Below the pieces are notes generated by a model. The model saw only the letters and a program-made list of their open reading frames with translations. It was not told the origin of the DNA and searched no databases. The position numbers were made by a program, and so were the translations under genes. 64,000 bases of DNA from Alphaproteobacteria bacterium (lineage in GTDB: Bacteria; Pseudomonadota; Alphaproteobacteria; Rhodobacterales; Rhodobacteraceae), in assembly GCA_030429105.1 (NCBI GenBank), contig JAUIDE010000007.1:23078-87077 (forward strand), given 5' to 3'. Positions 42,321-52,046 of the stretch are shown in pieces (within the stretch, counting starts at the first letter, position 1; every line of letters starts with the position of its first letter).

Positions 42321-43532
42321 TCACACGCGTTCGAGGATGGTCGCGGCGCCCATGCCGCCGGCGACGCAGAGGGTGGCGAGGGCGGTGGACTTGTCCGACC
42401 GCTCCATCTCGTCGAGCGCGGCGCCGATGATCATCGCGCCCGTCGCGCCGAGCGGATGGCCCATCGCGATGGCGCCGCCGTTCGGGTTCACGACCGTATG
42501 GTCGACGCCGAAATGCTGCATGAAGAGGAGCGGCACGGCGGCGAAGGCCTCGTTGACCTCGAAGGTGTCGATGTCGCCGATCTTCATGCCGGATTCGCGG
42601 AGGATCTTCTCCGTCACCGGCACGGGGCCGGTGAGCATGATCGCGGGCTCGGAGCCGATCTTCGCGGTGGCGCGGATGCGGGCGCGGGGCTTCAGCCCGA
42701 GCTTCTCCCCGGCCTCCTTCGAGCCGATCAGCACCGCCGTCGCCCCGTCCACGATGCCCGACGAATTGCCGGCGTGGTGGACGTGGTTCACGCGCTCGAC
42801 CTCCGGATAGCGAAGGAGCATCACCTTGTCGAAGCCCGGCATCGTCTCGCCCATGTCCTTGAAGGACGGCTTCAGCGCGCCGAGGGACTGCATGTCCGTG
42901 TTCGGGCGGATGAACTCGTCATGGTCGAGGATGGTGAGGCCGTTCTGGTCCTTCACCGCGAAGACGGATTTCGCGAAGCGGCCTTCCTTCCACGCCTGCG
43001 CCGCGCGCTTCTGGCTCTCGACGGCGTAGGCGTCCACATCGTCCCGGCTGAAGCCGTATTTCGTGGCGATGAGGTCGGCGGAGATGCCCTGCGGCGCGAA
43101 ATAGGAGCCCATGGCGAGATAGGGGTCGATGGCGAGCGCGCCGCCGTCCGAGCCCATCGGCACGCGGGACATCATCTCCACCCCGCCGGCGACGTAGAGA
43201 TCGCCCGCCCCGCCCCGCACCTGGTTGGCGGCGAGGTTCACCGCTTCCATGCCGGAGGCGCAGAAGCGGTTGATGTGAAGGCCGGGGACCGACTGGTCCC
43301 ACCCCGCGTAGAGCACGGCGGAGCGGGCGAGGCAGGCGCCCTGCTCGCCGACGCCGGTGACGCAGCCGAGGATCACGTCCTCCACCATCGACTCGTCGAG
43401 ATGGTTGCGCGCCTTCAGCTCGTTCAGCGCGTTGGCGGCCATGCGGACGGAGGTGACTTCGTGAAGGCTCCCGTCCGCCTTGCCCTTGCCGCGCGGGGAG
43501 CGCACGGCGTCATAGATGTAAGCCTCGGTCAT
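42321..43532 (-). CDS. fadA: Acetyl-CoA C-acyltransferase (thiolase)
   Basis: A 403-residue thiolase from the ATG at 43530-43532 (MTEAYIYDAVRSPRGKG). The nucleophile is C91 in RFCASGMEAVNLAANQV; HHAGNSSGIVDGA and the catalytic histidine in NPNGGAIAMGHPLGATGA follow, and the second cysteine is in TLCVAGGMGAA near the end. It cleaves 3-ketoacyl-CoA, the last step of beta-oxidation, together with the FadB-type protein downstream. An extension upstream to 43691 lies in the GST gene and is not coding. Confidence 0.94.
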   Translation of the reverse strand: MTEAYIYDAVRSPRGKGKADGSLHEVTSVRMAANALNELKARNHLDESMVEDVILGCVTGVGEQGACLARSAVLYAGWDQSVPGLHINRFCASGMEAVNLAANQVRGGAGDLYVAGGVEMMSRVPMGSDGGALAIDPYLAMGSYFAPQGISADLIATKYGFSRDDVDAYAVESQKRAAQAWKEGRFAKSVFAVKDQNGLTILDHDEFIRPNTDMQSLGALKPSFKDMGETMPGFDKVMLLRYPEVERVNHVHHAGNSSGIVDGATAVLIGSKEAGEKLGLKPRARIRATAKIGSEPAIMLTGPVPVTEKILRESGMKIGDIDTFEVNEAFAAVPLLFMQHFGVDHTVVNPNGGAIAMGHPLGATGAMIIGAALDEMERSDKSTALATLCVAGGMGAATILERV

Positions 43533-43549
43533 GGGGGCTCCTTGAATGG

Positions 43550-44179
43550 TCAGGCCGCTTTCCGCGGCATCAGGTCGTAGGGATGCTTCCAGCCCGGCAG
43601 CGCCTCGATGCGCGAGAGCCAGGCGTCGATATTGGGCCAGTCGGCGCGGGAGAAGCCGAAGGGCTCGGGGTAGAAGAGATAGCCGCAGCAAGAGAAGTCG
43701 GCGTTGGTCGGCCCGTCCCCCACCAGCCAGTCCCGCCCCGCGAGCGCTGCGTCGAGCACGCCATAGGCGGCCTTGAGCCGGCCCTGCATGAAGCCGATCA
43801 CCTCCGCCGGGCGCTTGTCCTCCGGCAGGAAGTTCATCAGGAACCGGGTGAGGCCGGCATTCGAGGACAGCTTGTGGTTATCCCACAGCACCCAGCGCAG
43901 CACCTCGCGCCGCTCCGACGCGTCGCGCCCGCCGAACTTTCCTGACTTTTCGGAAATGTATTCCTGAATGACGCCGGACTGGGTGAGTTTCACGTCGCCA
44001 TCGACCATCACCGGCGCCTCGCCCATGATGTTGACGTTGGCGCGGTATTCCGGCGTCCGCGTCTCCCCGCCGAAGAAATCGACGAAGACGGGCTCCCAGG
44101 CGAGCCCGGAGAGGGAGAGCGGGAGCGCAGCCTTGTAGGCGTTGCCGCTTTCGCCGAAGCAGTGGAGGCGGATCGTCAT
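43550..44179 (-). CDS. Glutathione S-transferase family protein
   Basis: A 209-residue two-domain GST. The thioredoxin-like N-terminal domain (IRLHCFGESGNAYKAALPLSLSGLAWEPVFVDF) ends in the cis-proline and glutathione contact region EAPVMVDGDVKLTQSGVIQEYI; the helical domain contains GRDWLVGDGPTNADFSCCGYLFY. It lies between two beta-oxidation genes on the same strand, 17 bases upstream of the thiolase start. The electrophilic substrate is unknown; similar GSTs are common in fatty-acid and aromatic catabolic clusters. Confidence 0.88.
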   Translation of the reverse strand: MTIRLHCFGESGNAYKAALPLSLSGLAWEPVFVDFFGGETRTPEYRANVNIMGEAPVMVDGDVKLTQSGVIQEYISEKSGKFGGRDASERREVLRWVLWDNHKLSSNAGLTRFLMNFLPEDKRPAEVIGFMQGRLKAAYGVLDAALAGRDWLVGDGPTNADFSCCGYLFYPEPFGFSRADWPNIDAWLSRIEALPGWKHPYDLMPRKAA

Positions 44180-44298
44180 GCTGTCTCCCCGATTTTCCCG
44201 GCCCCGGACGCGATCCGGGGCCTCGCTGGTCTTCGCTTCGCCCGTCGGGGCCCCGGCTCAAGGCCGGGGCCGGGCGCTTGTTTACGCCGGAAAGGCGA

Positions 44299-45453
44299 TC
44301 AGAGCTTCCGCGAGATCAGGTCCTTCATGATCTCGTTCGTGCCGCCGTAGATCCGCTGCACGCGCGCATCCGTCCACATCTCGGCGACGGCGTATTCCAT
44401 CATGTAGCCGTAGCCGCCGTGGAGCTGGACGCATTCGTCGATGACGCGATTCTGAAGGTCGGTCGTCCAGTATTTCGCCATCGCCGCCGTCTCGACGCTA
44501 AGTTCGCCGCGGAGATGCGCGGCGATGCAATTGTCGAGGAAGGCGCGGGCGACGACCGTCTCCGTCTTCACCTCGGCAAGCTTGAACTTGGTGTTCTGGA
44601 AGTCGATGATCGACTGGCCGAAAGCCTTGCGCTCCTTGCAGTATTCGATGGTCCGGCGCACCGCGCCCTCCATCGCGCCCACGGCGCCGCATGCGATCAG
44701 GAGCCGCTCCTGCGGGAGCTGTTGCATCATCTGGTAGAAGCCGCGATTCTCCTCCCCGCCCAGCACGTTCTCGGGCGGGACGGGCACTTCGTCGAAGAAG
44801 AGCTCGGAGGTGTCGGCGGCCTTTAGGCCCACCTTGTCGAGATTGCGACCGCGACGGAAACCTTCCGCCCCGTCCGTCTCCACCGCGAGGAGGGAGACGC
44901 CCTTCGCGCCCTCAGCGGGGTTCGTCTTGCAGGCGACGAGGATGAGGTTCGCATGCTGGCCGCAGGTGATGAAGGTCTTCTGGCCGGAGAGGCGATAGAC
45001 GTTCCCGTCCTTCACCGCCTTGGTGCGGATGCGCTGCACGTCGGAGCCTCCCGACGGCTCCGTCATCGCGAGGGCGCCGACGATCTCCCCCGTCGCCATC
45101 TTCGGCAGCCAGCGGCGCTTCTGCTCCTCCGTGCCGCAATGGAGGATGTAATGGGCGACGATGCCGGAATGGATCGACTGGCCCCAGGAGGCGAGGTTGT
45201 GATGATTCTGCACGAGGGAGAGGATCGCCTCGTGCCCGAAATCGCCGCCCGCCCCGCCATATTCCTCCGGGATCGAGGCGCAGAGCATTCCTGCATCGCC
45301 GGCCTTGTTCCAGCTGTCGCGGTCCATGATGCCCTCATGGCGCCAGCGCTCGGCATGGGGGACGAACTCGTTGGCGATGAATTTCGAGGCCATGTCCTCG
45401 AACATCACATGCTCGTCGTTCATCCAGTCGGATTTCAGGTTCTCGAACTGCAT
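44299..45453 (-). CDS. Acyl-CoA dehydrogenase (IVD/long-chain-type active site)
   Basis: A 384-residue FAD enzyme. [14 protein letters not shown] and [13 protein letters not shown] bind FAD and substrate. At the usual medium-chain base position (IYEG) the sequence reads IYGGTNEI, so the base is moved: E249 in [11 protein letters not shown] matches the helix G glutamate of isovaleryl-CoA and long-chain acyl-CoA dehydrogenases. It introduces the trans-2 double bond at the start of beta-oxidation or branched-chain breakdown. Same strand as the thiolase and the larger dehydrogenase upstream (90-base gap). Confidence 0.9.
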   Translation of the reverse strand: MQFENLKSDWMNDEHVMFEDMASKFIANEFVPHAERWRHEGIMDRDSWNKAGDAGMLCASIPEEYGGAGGDFGHEAILSLVQNHHNLASWGQSIHSGIVAHYILHCGTEEQKRRWLPKMATGEIVGALAMTEPSGGSDVQRIRTKAVKDGNVYRLSGQKTFITCGQHANLILVACKTNPAEGAKGVSLLAVETDGAEGFRRGRNLDKVGLKAADTSELFFDEVPVPPENVLGGEENRGFYQMMQQLPQERLLIACGAVGAMEGAVRRTIEYCKERKAFGQSIIDFQNTKFKLAEVKTETVVARAFLDNCIAAHLRGELSVETAAMAKYWTTDLQNRVIDECVQLHGGYGYMMEYAVAEMWTDARVQRIYGGTNEIMKDLISRKL

Positions 45454-45543
45454 CTGGCGCTCTCCCGGGCGGACGGGCGCCTTGCCGGCGCCCCTTGATG
45501 GGCCCGCCCCGCGAGGGGCGGGGAACTGGTTGCGGCGCGAGGC

Positions 45544-47334
45544 TTAGAACGCCTCCGCCGGCAGGTCCATCACCGGCGCGGCGCCGGTGCGGATGCGGGC
45601 GAGGCGGAGGCCCGTCTCCGGCAGCATCCGGCTCATGTAGTAGCGGCCGGTGCGGAGCTTGTTCCGGTAGAACTCGGCGTTGCCCTCGCCCGAGGCGAGC
45701 CCGGCCCGCGCGGCGACGGCCATGCGCGCCCAGGCCCAGCCCATCAGCACATGGCCGAAGAGATGCATGAAGTCGGACGAGCCGGAGAGCGCGTTGTTCG
45801 GGTTCTTCATGCCCTCGGCCATGAAATACATCGCCGCCTCCTGCATGTCCTTCGACGCGGCCTTGAGCGGATCGAGGAAGTCCTTCGCCAGCTCCTCGTC
45901 CGCCGCCTTCGCCTTGATGAAGCCCTTTATCGCCTCGAAGAAGCCCATCAGCGTCTTGCCGCCATTGGCGGCGAGCTTGCGGCCCACGAGGTCGAGCGCC
46001 TGCACGCCGTTCGCGCCCTCGTAGATCATGGCGATCCGCGCGTCGCGCACGAACTGCTCCATGCCCCATTCGCGGATATAGCCGTGCCCGCCGAAGACCT
46101 GCTGGGCCTGCACGGTCATGTCGAAGCCCTTGTCGGTGCAGAAGCCCTTCAGCACCGGCGTGAGGAGGGAGAGCATGTCGTCCGCCTCCTTCCGCTTCGC
46201 CGGGTCGGCGTGGCGATGCGAGGCGTCGTTCAGCTCGGCGGCGATGAGGAGCGCGGCGCGCGCGCCCTCGACGAAGCTCTTCTGGTCGAGGAGGAGGCGG
46301 CGGACATCGGGGTGCACGATGAGCGGGTCGGCCGCCTTCTCCGGCGCGACGGCGCCGGTGACGGCGCGGCCCTGGAGGCGGTCCTTCGCGTAGGACGCGG
46401 CGACCTGATAGGCGGCGGCGGCCTGAAAGAGGCCCTGGCCCGCCACGTCGAGCCGCGCGTGATTCATCATCGTGAACATGGCGGGCAGGCCGCGGTTCTC
46501 TTCCCCGAGCAGCCAGCCTGTCGCCTCGTCATAGTTCATGACGCAGGTCGGGTTGCCGTGGATGCCCATCTTCTCCTCGAGCTTGCCGCAGGAGAGGGCG
46601 TTGCGGGCGCCCGGCGCCCCGTCTTCCTTCGGAAGGAATTTCGGGACGATGAAGAGCGAGATGCCCTTCACGCCCGCCGGCGCGTTTGGCGTCCGCGCGA
46701 GGACGAGGTGGACGATGTTCTCCGCCATGTCGTGCTCGCCGGAGGAGATGAAGATCTTCTGCCCCGAGAGCTTGTAGGAGCCGTCGCCCTGCGGGACGGC
46801 CTTCGTGCGCAGCATCCCGAGATCGGTGCCGCAATGCGGCTCCGTCAGGTTCATCGTGCCGGTCCACTGGCAGGTGGCCATCTTTTCGAGATAGGTCGCC
46901 TTCTGCTCCTCCGTCCCGTAGGCGTGGATCGTGCGGTAGGCGCCGAGGGTGAGGCCGGAGAACATCATGAAGGCCATGTTGGCCGAGGAATGATACTCGC
47001 CCGCCGCCGCGTGGAGGATGCCGGGGAGGCCCTGCCCGCCGAAATCCGGGTCGCAGGCGAGCGATGTCCAGCCGCCGTCCCGCAGCATGTCGAAGGCCTG
47101 CTTGAAGCCTTCGGGCGTGCGGACGACGCCGTTCTCCAGCGTGCAGCCGCCGTCCCCGACGATGTTGAGGGGGGCGAGGACCTCGGCGCCGAGCTTGCCG
47201 GCTTCCTGCAGCACCGGGCCGGTGAGATCCGGCGTCAGGTCCGTATACCCCTCGATTTCCTGATTTTCCTGAACCTTCAGGACTTCGTGGAGGATGAAGA
47301 GATGGTCTTCGGTCGGCGGCGTGTAGCTCGGCAT
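45544..47334 (-). CDS. Large acyl-CoA dehydrogenase, DmdC-like (C-terminal extended)
   Basis: A 596-residue acyl-CoA dehydrogenase with the N-terminal [19 protein letters not shown] and C-terminal extension characteristic of the group that includes 3-methylmercaptopropionyl-CoA dehydrogenase Dmd[19 protein letters not shown] and [17 protein letters not shown] are the FAD blocks, and the catalytic glutamate sits in [16 protein letters not shown]. Members act on medium-chain or sulfur-containing acyl-CoA; marine Rhodobacterales often have several copies, so a DMSP role is only one option. First gene after the MerR regulator, on the same strand. Confidence 0.88.
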   Translation of the reverse strand: MPSYTPPTEDHLFILHEVLKVQENQEIEGYTDLTPDLTGPVLQEAGKLGAEVLAPLNIVGDGGCTLENGVVRTPEGFKQAFDMLRDGGWTSLACDPDFGGQGLPGILHAAAGEYHSSANMAFMMFSGLTLGAYRTIHAYGTEEQKATYLEKMATCQWTGTMNLTEPHCGTDLGMLRTKAVPQGDGSYKLSGQKIFISSGEHDMAENIVHLVLARTPNAPAGVKGISLFIVPKFLPKEDGAPGARNALSCGKLEEKMGIHGNPTCVMNYDEATGWLLGEENRGLPAMFTMMNHARLDVAGQGLFQAAAAYQVAASYAKDRLQGRAVTGAVAPEKAADPLIVHPDVRRLLLDQKSFVEGARAALLIAAELNDASHRHADPAKRKEADDMLSLLTPVLKGFCTDKGFDMTVQAQQVFGGHGYIREWGMEQFVRDARIAMIYEGANGVQALDLVGRKLAANGGKTLMGFFEAIKGFIKAKAADEELAKDFLDPLKAASKDMQEAAMYFMAEGMKNPNNALSGSSDFMHLFGHVLMGWAWARMAVAARAGLASGEGNAEFYRNKLRTGRYYMSRMLPETGLRLARIRTGAAPVMDLPAEAF

Positions 47335-47390
47335 CGTCGGGCTCTCCGGTGGAATGTCTTGTGGTCAGGCGCGCGGCGGGCGCGCCGGAT

Positions 47391-47789
47391 TCATTCGGCG
47401 GCGCGCTTCGCCGCGCGGCGCGAAAGCTCCGCCTCGGTCTCGTCGATCAGAACCTGAAGCTCCGCCATCGCGTCCTCCAGTTCGTCCCGCTGGTCGCGGA
47501 GCGCGCCCATCTGGGTCTTCGCGTTCTCGACCCAGGTCGTCATCTGCGTGACGCCGCCGTCTCCGAGATCGTAGAGGTTAAGCCACTGGCGGATCGATTC
47601 GAGCGAGAAGCCGAAGCGCTTGCCGCGGAGGATCAGCTTCAGCCGCGCCCGGTCCCGCTGGGTGAAGATGCGGCGCTGGCCGTCACGAATCGGCGTGAGG
47701 AGCTCGCGCTGTTCATAAAACCGCAATGTTCGCGGGGTCACGTCGAATTCGGCGCACAGCTCGCCGATGGAATAGGTGGGATCGCTCAT
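47391..47789 (-). CDS. MerR-family transcriptional regulator
   Basis: A 132-residue regulator from the ATG at 47787-47789; an upstream ATG at 47825 is possible but would add an unusual 12-residue tail. The winged helix-turn-helix is at the start (YSIGELCAEFDVTPRTLRFYEQRELLTPIRDGQRRIFTQRDRARL), followed by a coiled coil (about residues 75-125) and no C-terminal cysteine cluster, so it is not a metal sensor. Its place ahead of acyl-CoA dehydrogenase, thiolase and FadB genes and its operator-like palindrome suggest a regulator of fatty-acid or branched-chain acid use, like LiuR; that is inference. Confidence 0.88.
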   Translation of the reverse strand: MSDPTYSIGELCAEFDVTPRTLRFYEQRELLTPIRDGQRRIFTQRDRARLKLILRGKRFGFSLESIRQWLNLYDLGDGGVTQMTTWVENAKTQMGALRDQRDELEDAMAELQVLIDETEAELSRRAAKRAAE

Positions 47790-47835
47790 GGCGCTCGGGT
47801 CCCGGTGATTGCGTCTCTCTGACATCGCATGTATA

Positions 47836-47856
47836 TTACGTTGACGTAAACGTCAA
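47836..47856. promoter_or_regulatory. Putative MerR-family operator
   Basis: Two overlapping inverted repeats in the 96-base divergent gap: TTACGT-TG-ACGTAA (47836-47849) and TTGACGT-AA-ACGTCAA (47841-47856). Both are perfect in their arms. Their location between the MerR gene and the thioesterase genes makes them the best candidate for the regulator's own binding site, controlling both directions. Confidence 0.5.
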
Positions 47857-47885
47857 GATCACTTTCCTGCGAGGCGGAAACCCGG

Positions 47886-48329
47886 ATGGAGGATGCGGCG
47901 GAGGCGCCGAAGCGGCGCAAGCGGAGCCCGTTCGAGCTCTTCCCGCACGCCAGCGCGCTCGGCATGACGCTGGAGACGCTGGCGGACGGGCGGCTGGTGG
48001 CCGCCGTGCCTTATGACGAGCGGCTGATCGGCGACCCGGCGACGGGAGTGATCCATGGCGGCGTCGTCACCACGATTCTCGACACGGGATGCGGGCTCGC
48101 CGCGGTGATGAAGCTCTCCGGCAAGGCGGGCGTCGCGACTCTCGACCTGAGGATCGACTACATGCGCCCCTCGAAGCCCGGCTATCCGATCCGCGCCACA
48201 TGCGAATGCTACCGGCTCACCCGCTCCGTCGCGTTCTGCCGCGGCGTGGCCTGGGACGAGGCGGAGGAGGACCCGGTGGCGAGCGCGACGGGGGCCTTCA
48301 TGATCACGAAGCTCGGATGGACGGAATGA
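47886..48329 (+). CDS. PaaI-type hotdog thioesterase 1
   Basis: A 147-residue single hotdog domain. GVIHGGVVTTILDTGCGLA is the catalytic signature of PaaI/YdiI acyl-CoA thioesterases (HGG with the acidic residue in the following helix), and VATLDLRIDYMRPSKPG forms the central strand. It would release free acids from acyl-CoA. Divergent from the MerR regulator and coupled to a second thioesterase by an ATGA overlap, so it is likely part of the same acyl-CoA regulon. Confidence 0.9.
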   Translation: MEDAAEAPKRRKRSPFELFPHASALGMTLETLADGRLVAAVPYDERLIGDPATGVIHGGVVTTILDTGCGLAAVMKLSGKAGVATLDLRIDYMRPSKPGYPIRATCECYRLTRSVAFCRGVAWDEAEEDPVASATGAFMITKLGWTE

Positions 48330-48796
48330 GCGAACCCGAGGAGGAGGCGCGCCGCGACGCGGCGCTGGAGCGGCTGACCCTGACCTCGCCCTATCATCGC
48401 TTCATCGGCGTCGGCTTCACGCGGATGGGAGACGAGCTGACCGGGCGGCTCGCCTATTCCGGGCATCTGATCGGCAATCCTGCGATCCCCGCGCTTCATG
48501 GCGGGGTGACGGGCGCGCTGCTGGAGATCACGGCGCTGATGCAGCTCGCCTGGGACGATCTCTGGCGCCGGATGGAGGCGGGGGAGGCGGCGGGCGAGGG
48601 GCCGCCGCGCCTGCCGAAGACGATCGACCTCACCATCGACTATCTCCGTTCGGGGCGCCCGCGGGATGTGTTCGCCCGCGCGACGGTGCTGAAGGCGGGC
48701 CGGCGCGTCTCCAATGTGCGGATCGAGGCCTGGCAGGACGCGCGCGGCCGGCCCATCGCCGCGGCGCACGGGCATTTCCTGATGCCGGATGGCTGA
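48326..48796 (+). CDS. PaaI-type hotdog thioesterase 2
   Basis: A 156-residue hotdog protein starting at the ATG at 48326 that overlaps the first thioesterase stop. PALHGGVTGALLEITALMQLAWDD corresponds to the HGG active-site helix, and KTIDLTIDYLRSGRPRDVFARA to the core strands. It is only distantly similar to its neighbour, so the pair may form a heteromeric hotdog assembly or act on different chains. It overlaps the MATE gene by eight bases. Confidence 0.88.
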   Translation: MSEPEEEARRDAALERLTLTSPYHRFIGVGFTRMGDELTGRLAYSGHLIGNPAIPALHGGVTGALLEITALMQLAWDDLWRRMEAGEAAGEGPPRLPKTIDLTIDYLRSGRPRDVFARATVLKAGRRVSNVRIEAWQDARGRPIAAAHGHFLMPDG

Positions 48797-50117
48797 GGCG
48801 GCGCCGGGCGCGGGTGCGCTCACCTCGCCGCGCGTGCTGCGGATCGCGGCGCCCATCGTCCTCGCCAACCTGACGACGCCGCTCCTCGGGGCGGTTGACA
48901 CAGGCGTCGTCGGCCAGCTCGGGGAGGCGGCGCCGATCGGGGCGGTCGGGCTCGGAGCGGTGATCCTCACCTTCTTCTACTGGGCCTTCGGGTTCCTCCG
49001 CATGGGCACGGCCGGTCTCGCGGCGCAGGCGCTCGGCGCGGGGGAGGGGCGGGAGGTCGTGGCGCTTCTCGTCCGCGGGCTTCTTGTGGCGGGCGCGGCG
49101 GGGCTGGGGCTGATCCTGTTGCAAGCGCCGCTCTTCGCCGCGGGCTTCGCCGTCTCCCCGGCTTCGGAGGAGGTGGAGGGGCTCGCGCGGTCCTATATGG
49201 AGATTCGCATCTGGGGCGCCCCGGCGGCCATCGCGGCCTATGCGATCACCGGCTGGCTGATCGCGGCGGAGCGGACGCAGGCGGTGCTCCTCCTCCAGTT
49301 CGTCGTGAACGGGGTCAACATCCTTCTCGACCTCTGGTTCGTGCTCGGACTCGGCTGGGGCGTTGAAGGGGTCGCGGTCGCGACGCTGATTGCGGAATGG
49401 TCCGGCGCGGCGCTCGGCCTCTGGCTCTGCCGCGAGGCTTTTCGCGGGTCCGCGTGGCGGGACCGGGCGCAGGTGCTGGACGGCGCGCGGCTCCGGCGCA
49501 TGGCGGCGGTGAACGGGGACATTCTCATTCGCTCGATCCTGCTGGAGGTCGGCCTCGCCGCCTTCGTGTTCCGCTCGGCGGCTGCGGGGGACGTGACGTT
49601 GGCCGCCAATCAGGTGCTGATGCAGTTCATCATGCTCGCCGCCCATGCGCTGGACGGTTTCGCCTTCGCGGCGGAGGCGCTGGTCGGCCGGGCGATGGGC
49701 GCGCGGGACCGGGCGTCGCTCCGGCGCGCGGCCTTGCTGGCCTCGCTCTGGGCTATGGGGACGGCGGGGTTCATTTCAGTCGTTTTCGCGCTTGCGGGGA
49801 CGGGGATCATAGCGCTGATGACGAACGCGGAGCCGGTGCGGGAGGCGGCGGGCGCGCTCCTGCCCTTCGCGGCGGTGGCGCCGGTGATCGCCGCTCCGGC
49901 CTTCATGCTTGACGGAATCTTCATCGGCGCGACGAGGACGCGGGACATGCGGAACGCGATGATCGTGAGCACCGCGCTCTATCTTACGCTGCTCTTCACG
50001 CTGGCGCCCGCCTTCGGCGCGCCGGGGCTGTGGATGGCGCTGCTCGCGTTCTTCGGATTGCGGGGCGTCACGCTCTGGCGGCGCTATCCCGCGCTGGAAG
50101 CCGCCGCGGGGCCGTGA
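48789..50117 (+). CDS. MATE-family efflux transporter
   Basis: A 442-residue membrane protein with about 12 hydrophobic helices in two homologous halves. IAAPIVLANLTTPLLGAVDTGVVGQLG is the classic MATE start, and VNGVNILLDLWFVLGLGWGVEGVAVATLIAEW the second-half linker region; it resembles DinF-type members. MATE proteins export cationic drugs or other solutes with sodium or protons. It begins inside the thioesterase gene (8-base overlap) and is the last gene of that operon; two hairpins follow about 140 bases later. Confidence 0.9.
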   Translation: MAEAAPGAGALTSPRVLRIAAPIVLANLTTPLLGAVDTGVVGQLGEAAPIGAVGLGAVILTFFYWAFGFLRMGTAGLAAQALGAGEGREVVALLVRGLLVAGAAGLGLILLQAPLFAAGFAVSPASEEVEGLARSYMEIRIWGAPAAIAAYAITGWLIAAERTQAVLLLQFVVNGVNILLDLWFVLGLGWGVEGVAVATLIAEWSGAALGLWLCREAFRGSAWRDRAQVLDGARLRRMAAVNGDILIRSILLEVGLAAFVFRSAAAGDVTLAANQVLMQFIMLAAHALDGFAFAAEALVGRAMGARDRASLRRAALLASLWAMGTAGFISVVFALAGTGIIALMTNAEPVREAAGALLPFAAVAPVIAAPAFMLDGIFIGATRTRDMRNAMIVSTALYLTLLFTLAPAFGAPGLWMALLAFFGLRGVTLWRRYPALEAAAGP

Positions 50118-50451
50118 AGGGGGAGCCCGGCCTCGATCAGCGAACTTCCGGGGGAAGGTCGCAGAGGCCGTCGGCTGGAGGCGCAAGCCGGAGGGCGAAT
50201 GGCGCCGAGCCGCCGCGTCGGTCGAAGATCTGTCCGCGGTCGCCGCGGCGGGCGCGAAACGCGGCCGCCGGGGGGCGGCGGCCGCGGGCAGATCAGCCGC
50301 GGCTCTGATCTGCCGGGAGCTCCTTATGGCGATCCACGAACCTCGTGCGGCGCGCTGAATGAAATCCATGCACACATGTCACATGCGGCCAGCGCAGCCG
50401 GTTCCGAATGGTGCTTCGGAAAGGCCAACGGGGCTCGCTTCCGCCCCGCCC
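50118..50451. other. Intergenic gap between MATE gene and purH
   Basis: A 334-base stretch between convergent genes. Besides the two hairpins described separately it holds no gene I can support: the reading frames across it are Arg/Ala-rich GC artefacts. Nothing resembling a tRNA or riboswitch was seen. Confidence 0.6.
50260..50314. terminator. Two adjacent perfect hairpins between convergent genes
   Basis: Hairpin A has an 11-bp stem (50260-50270 with 50276-50286, five-G loop). Hairpin B follows with no gap, a 10-bp stem (50287-50296 with 50305-50314, eight-base loop). Neither is followed by a T tract. Back-to-back structures between convergent MATE and purH transcripts probably act as a transcript-end or RNA-protection element. 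Confidence 0.5.
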
Positions 50452-52032
50452 TCAGTGCCGGAAATGCCGCATCCCGGTGAAGACCATGGCGAGCCCCGCC
50501 TCGTCCGCCGCCGCGATCACCTCCTCGTCCCGCACCGAGCCGCCGGGCTGGATCAGCGCCGTCGCTCCCGCCTCCGCCGCGGTCAGAACGCCGTCCGCGA
50601 AGGGGAAGAAGGCGTCCGAGGCGACGACGGCGCCCTTCACCGGGCTTGTCCCGAGGCCGAGGACGGCGGCCATGTCCTCCCCCTTCCGCGCGGCGATGCG
50701 GGTGGAATCCACCCGGCTCATCTGGCCGGCGCCGACGCCGACGGTCGCGCCGTTCTTCGCATAGACGATGGCGTTGGATTTCACATGCTTCGCGACGATG
50801 CGAGCGAAGAGGAGGTCCGCCATCTCCGCCTCCGTCGGCGCGCGCTTTGTGACGACCTTCAGCGCGGCGGGGGAGCCGGCGTCACGGTCCTGCACGAGGA
50901 AGCCGCCGGCGACCTGCCGGAAGGCGAGGCCGGGCGCGGCCGGGTCGGGCAGGCCGGCGGCGAGGAGGAGGCGGAGGTTCTTCTTCGCGGCGAAGACGGC
51001 CTCCGCCTCCGCGCTCGCGCCCGGGGCGATCACGACCTCGGTGAAGATCTCCGCGATCAGCCGCGCCGTCTCTGCGTCCAGCGGGCGGTTGAGCGCGACG
51101 ATGCCGCCGAAGGCGGAGGTCCGGTCGCAATCATGGGCGCGGGCGTAGGCCTCCGCCAGAGTCGCGCCGCGGGCGACGCCGCAGGGATTGGCGTGCTTGA
51201 CGATGACGCAGGCCGGCCCCTCCGCGGGCGGGAACTCCGCGACAAGCTCGAAGGCGGCGTCGGTGTCGTTGATGTTGTTGTAGGAAAGTTCCTTGCCCTG
51301 GACCTGCCGCGCTGTGGCGACGCCCTCCCGCGCCTCCCCCGTCACATAGAAGGCCGCGCCCTGATGCGGGTTCTCGCCATAGCGCATGACCTGCCGGAGC
51401 GTTCCGGCGAAGGCGCGGCGGCGCGGCGCTTCCTCCCCCGCCTCGGCGCTCAGCCAGGCGGAGACGGCGGAATCGTAGGCGGCGGTGCGGGCGTAGGCCG
51501 TGGCGGCCATGCGGCGGCGGAATGCGGCAGAAGGGCCGCCCGCGTCCATCTCCGCCAGAAGCGCGTCGTAATCCTCGGCGTCGACGACGACCGTCACATG
51601 CGCGTGGTTCTTCGCCGCCGCGCGGATCATCGCCGGGCCGCCGATGTCGATGTTCTCCACGCTCTCGTCATAGCCGGCGCCGGCGGCGCGCACCGCCTCG
51701 AACGGGTAGAGGTTGACGACGAGGAGATCGATCGGCGCTATCCCGTGCGCTTCCATCGACGCCTCGTGCTCCGGGTTTCCACGGAGCGCGAGGAGGCCGC
51801 CATGCACCATCGGGTGCAGCGTCTTCACGCGCCCGTCCATCATCTCCGGAAAGCCGGTCAGTTCGCTCACGTCGCGGACGGCGAGGCCGGCGGCGCGAAG
51901 CGCTTTCGCCGTGCCGCCGGTGGAGACAAGCTCCACGCCCCGCGCGGCGAGGGCGGCGCCGAGGGCTTCGAGCCCGGTCTTGTCCGAGACGGAGATGAGC
52001 GCGCGCCGGATCGGCGCGGGGGCGTCTTGCAT
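50452..52032 (-). CDS. purH: Bifunctional AICAR formyltransferase/IMP cyclohydrolase
   Basis: A 526-residue enzyme for the last two steps of IMP synthesis. The IMP cyclohydrolase domain is N-terminal ([37 protein letters not shown]); the formyltransferase domain follows, with [24 protein letters not shown] and DPTSAFGG-like [12 protein letters not shown], and it ends [21 protein letters not shown]...GMRHFRH, as expected. Starting at ATG 52030-52032 gives the usual N-terminus; the longer frame is in the heparinase gene. Same strand as the heparinase-like gene, 14 bases behind it. Confidence 0.96.
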   Translation of the reverse strand: MQDAPAPIRRALISVSDKTGLEALGAALAARGVELVSTGGTAKALRAAGLAVRDVSELTGFPEMMDGRVKTLHPMVHGGLLALRGNPEHEASMEAHGIAPIDLLVVNLYPFEAVRAAGAGYDESVENIDIGGPAMIRAAAKNHAHVTVVVDAEDYDALLAEMDAGGPSAAFRRRMAATAYARTAAYDSAVSAWLSAEAGEEAPRRRAFAGTLRQVMRYGENPHQGAAFYVTGEAREGVATARQVQGKELSYNNINDTDAAFELVAEFPPAEGPACVIVKHANPCGVARGATLAEAYARAHDCDRTSAFGGIVALNRPLDAETARLIAEIFTEVVIAPGASAEAEAVFAAKKNLRLLLAAGLPDPAAPGLAFRQVAGGFLVQDRDAGSPAALKVVTKRAPTEAEMADLLFARIVAKHVKSNAIVYAKNGATVGVGAGQMSRVDSTRIAARKGEDMAAVLGLGTSPVKGAVVASDAFFPFADGVLTAAEAGATALIQPGGSVRDEEVIAAADEAGLAMVFTGMRHFRH

Positions 52033-52046
52033 GGGGCTCTCCCGGT

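Noticed and set aside
39989..42430. 813-codon plus-strand frame opposite the FadB gene
   Set aside because: Antisense of a clear FadB-type gene; rich in Arg, Glu, His and Ala with no domain.
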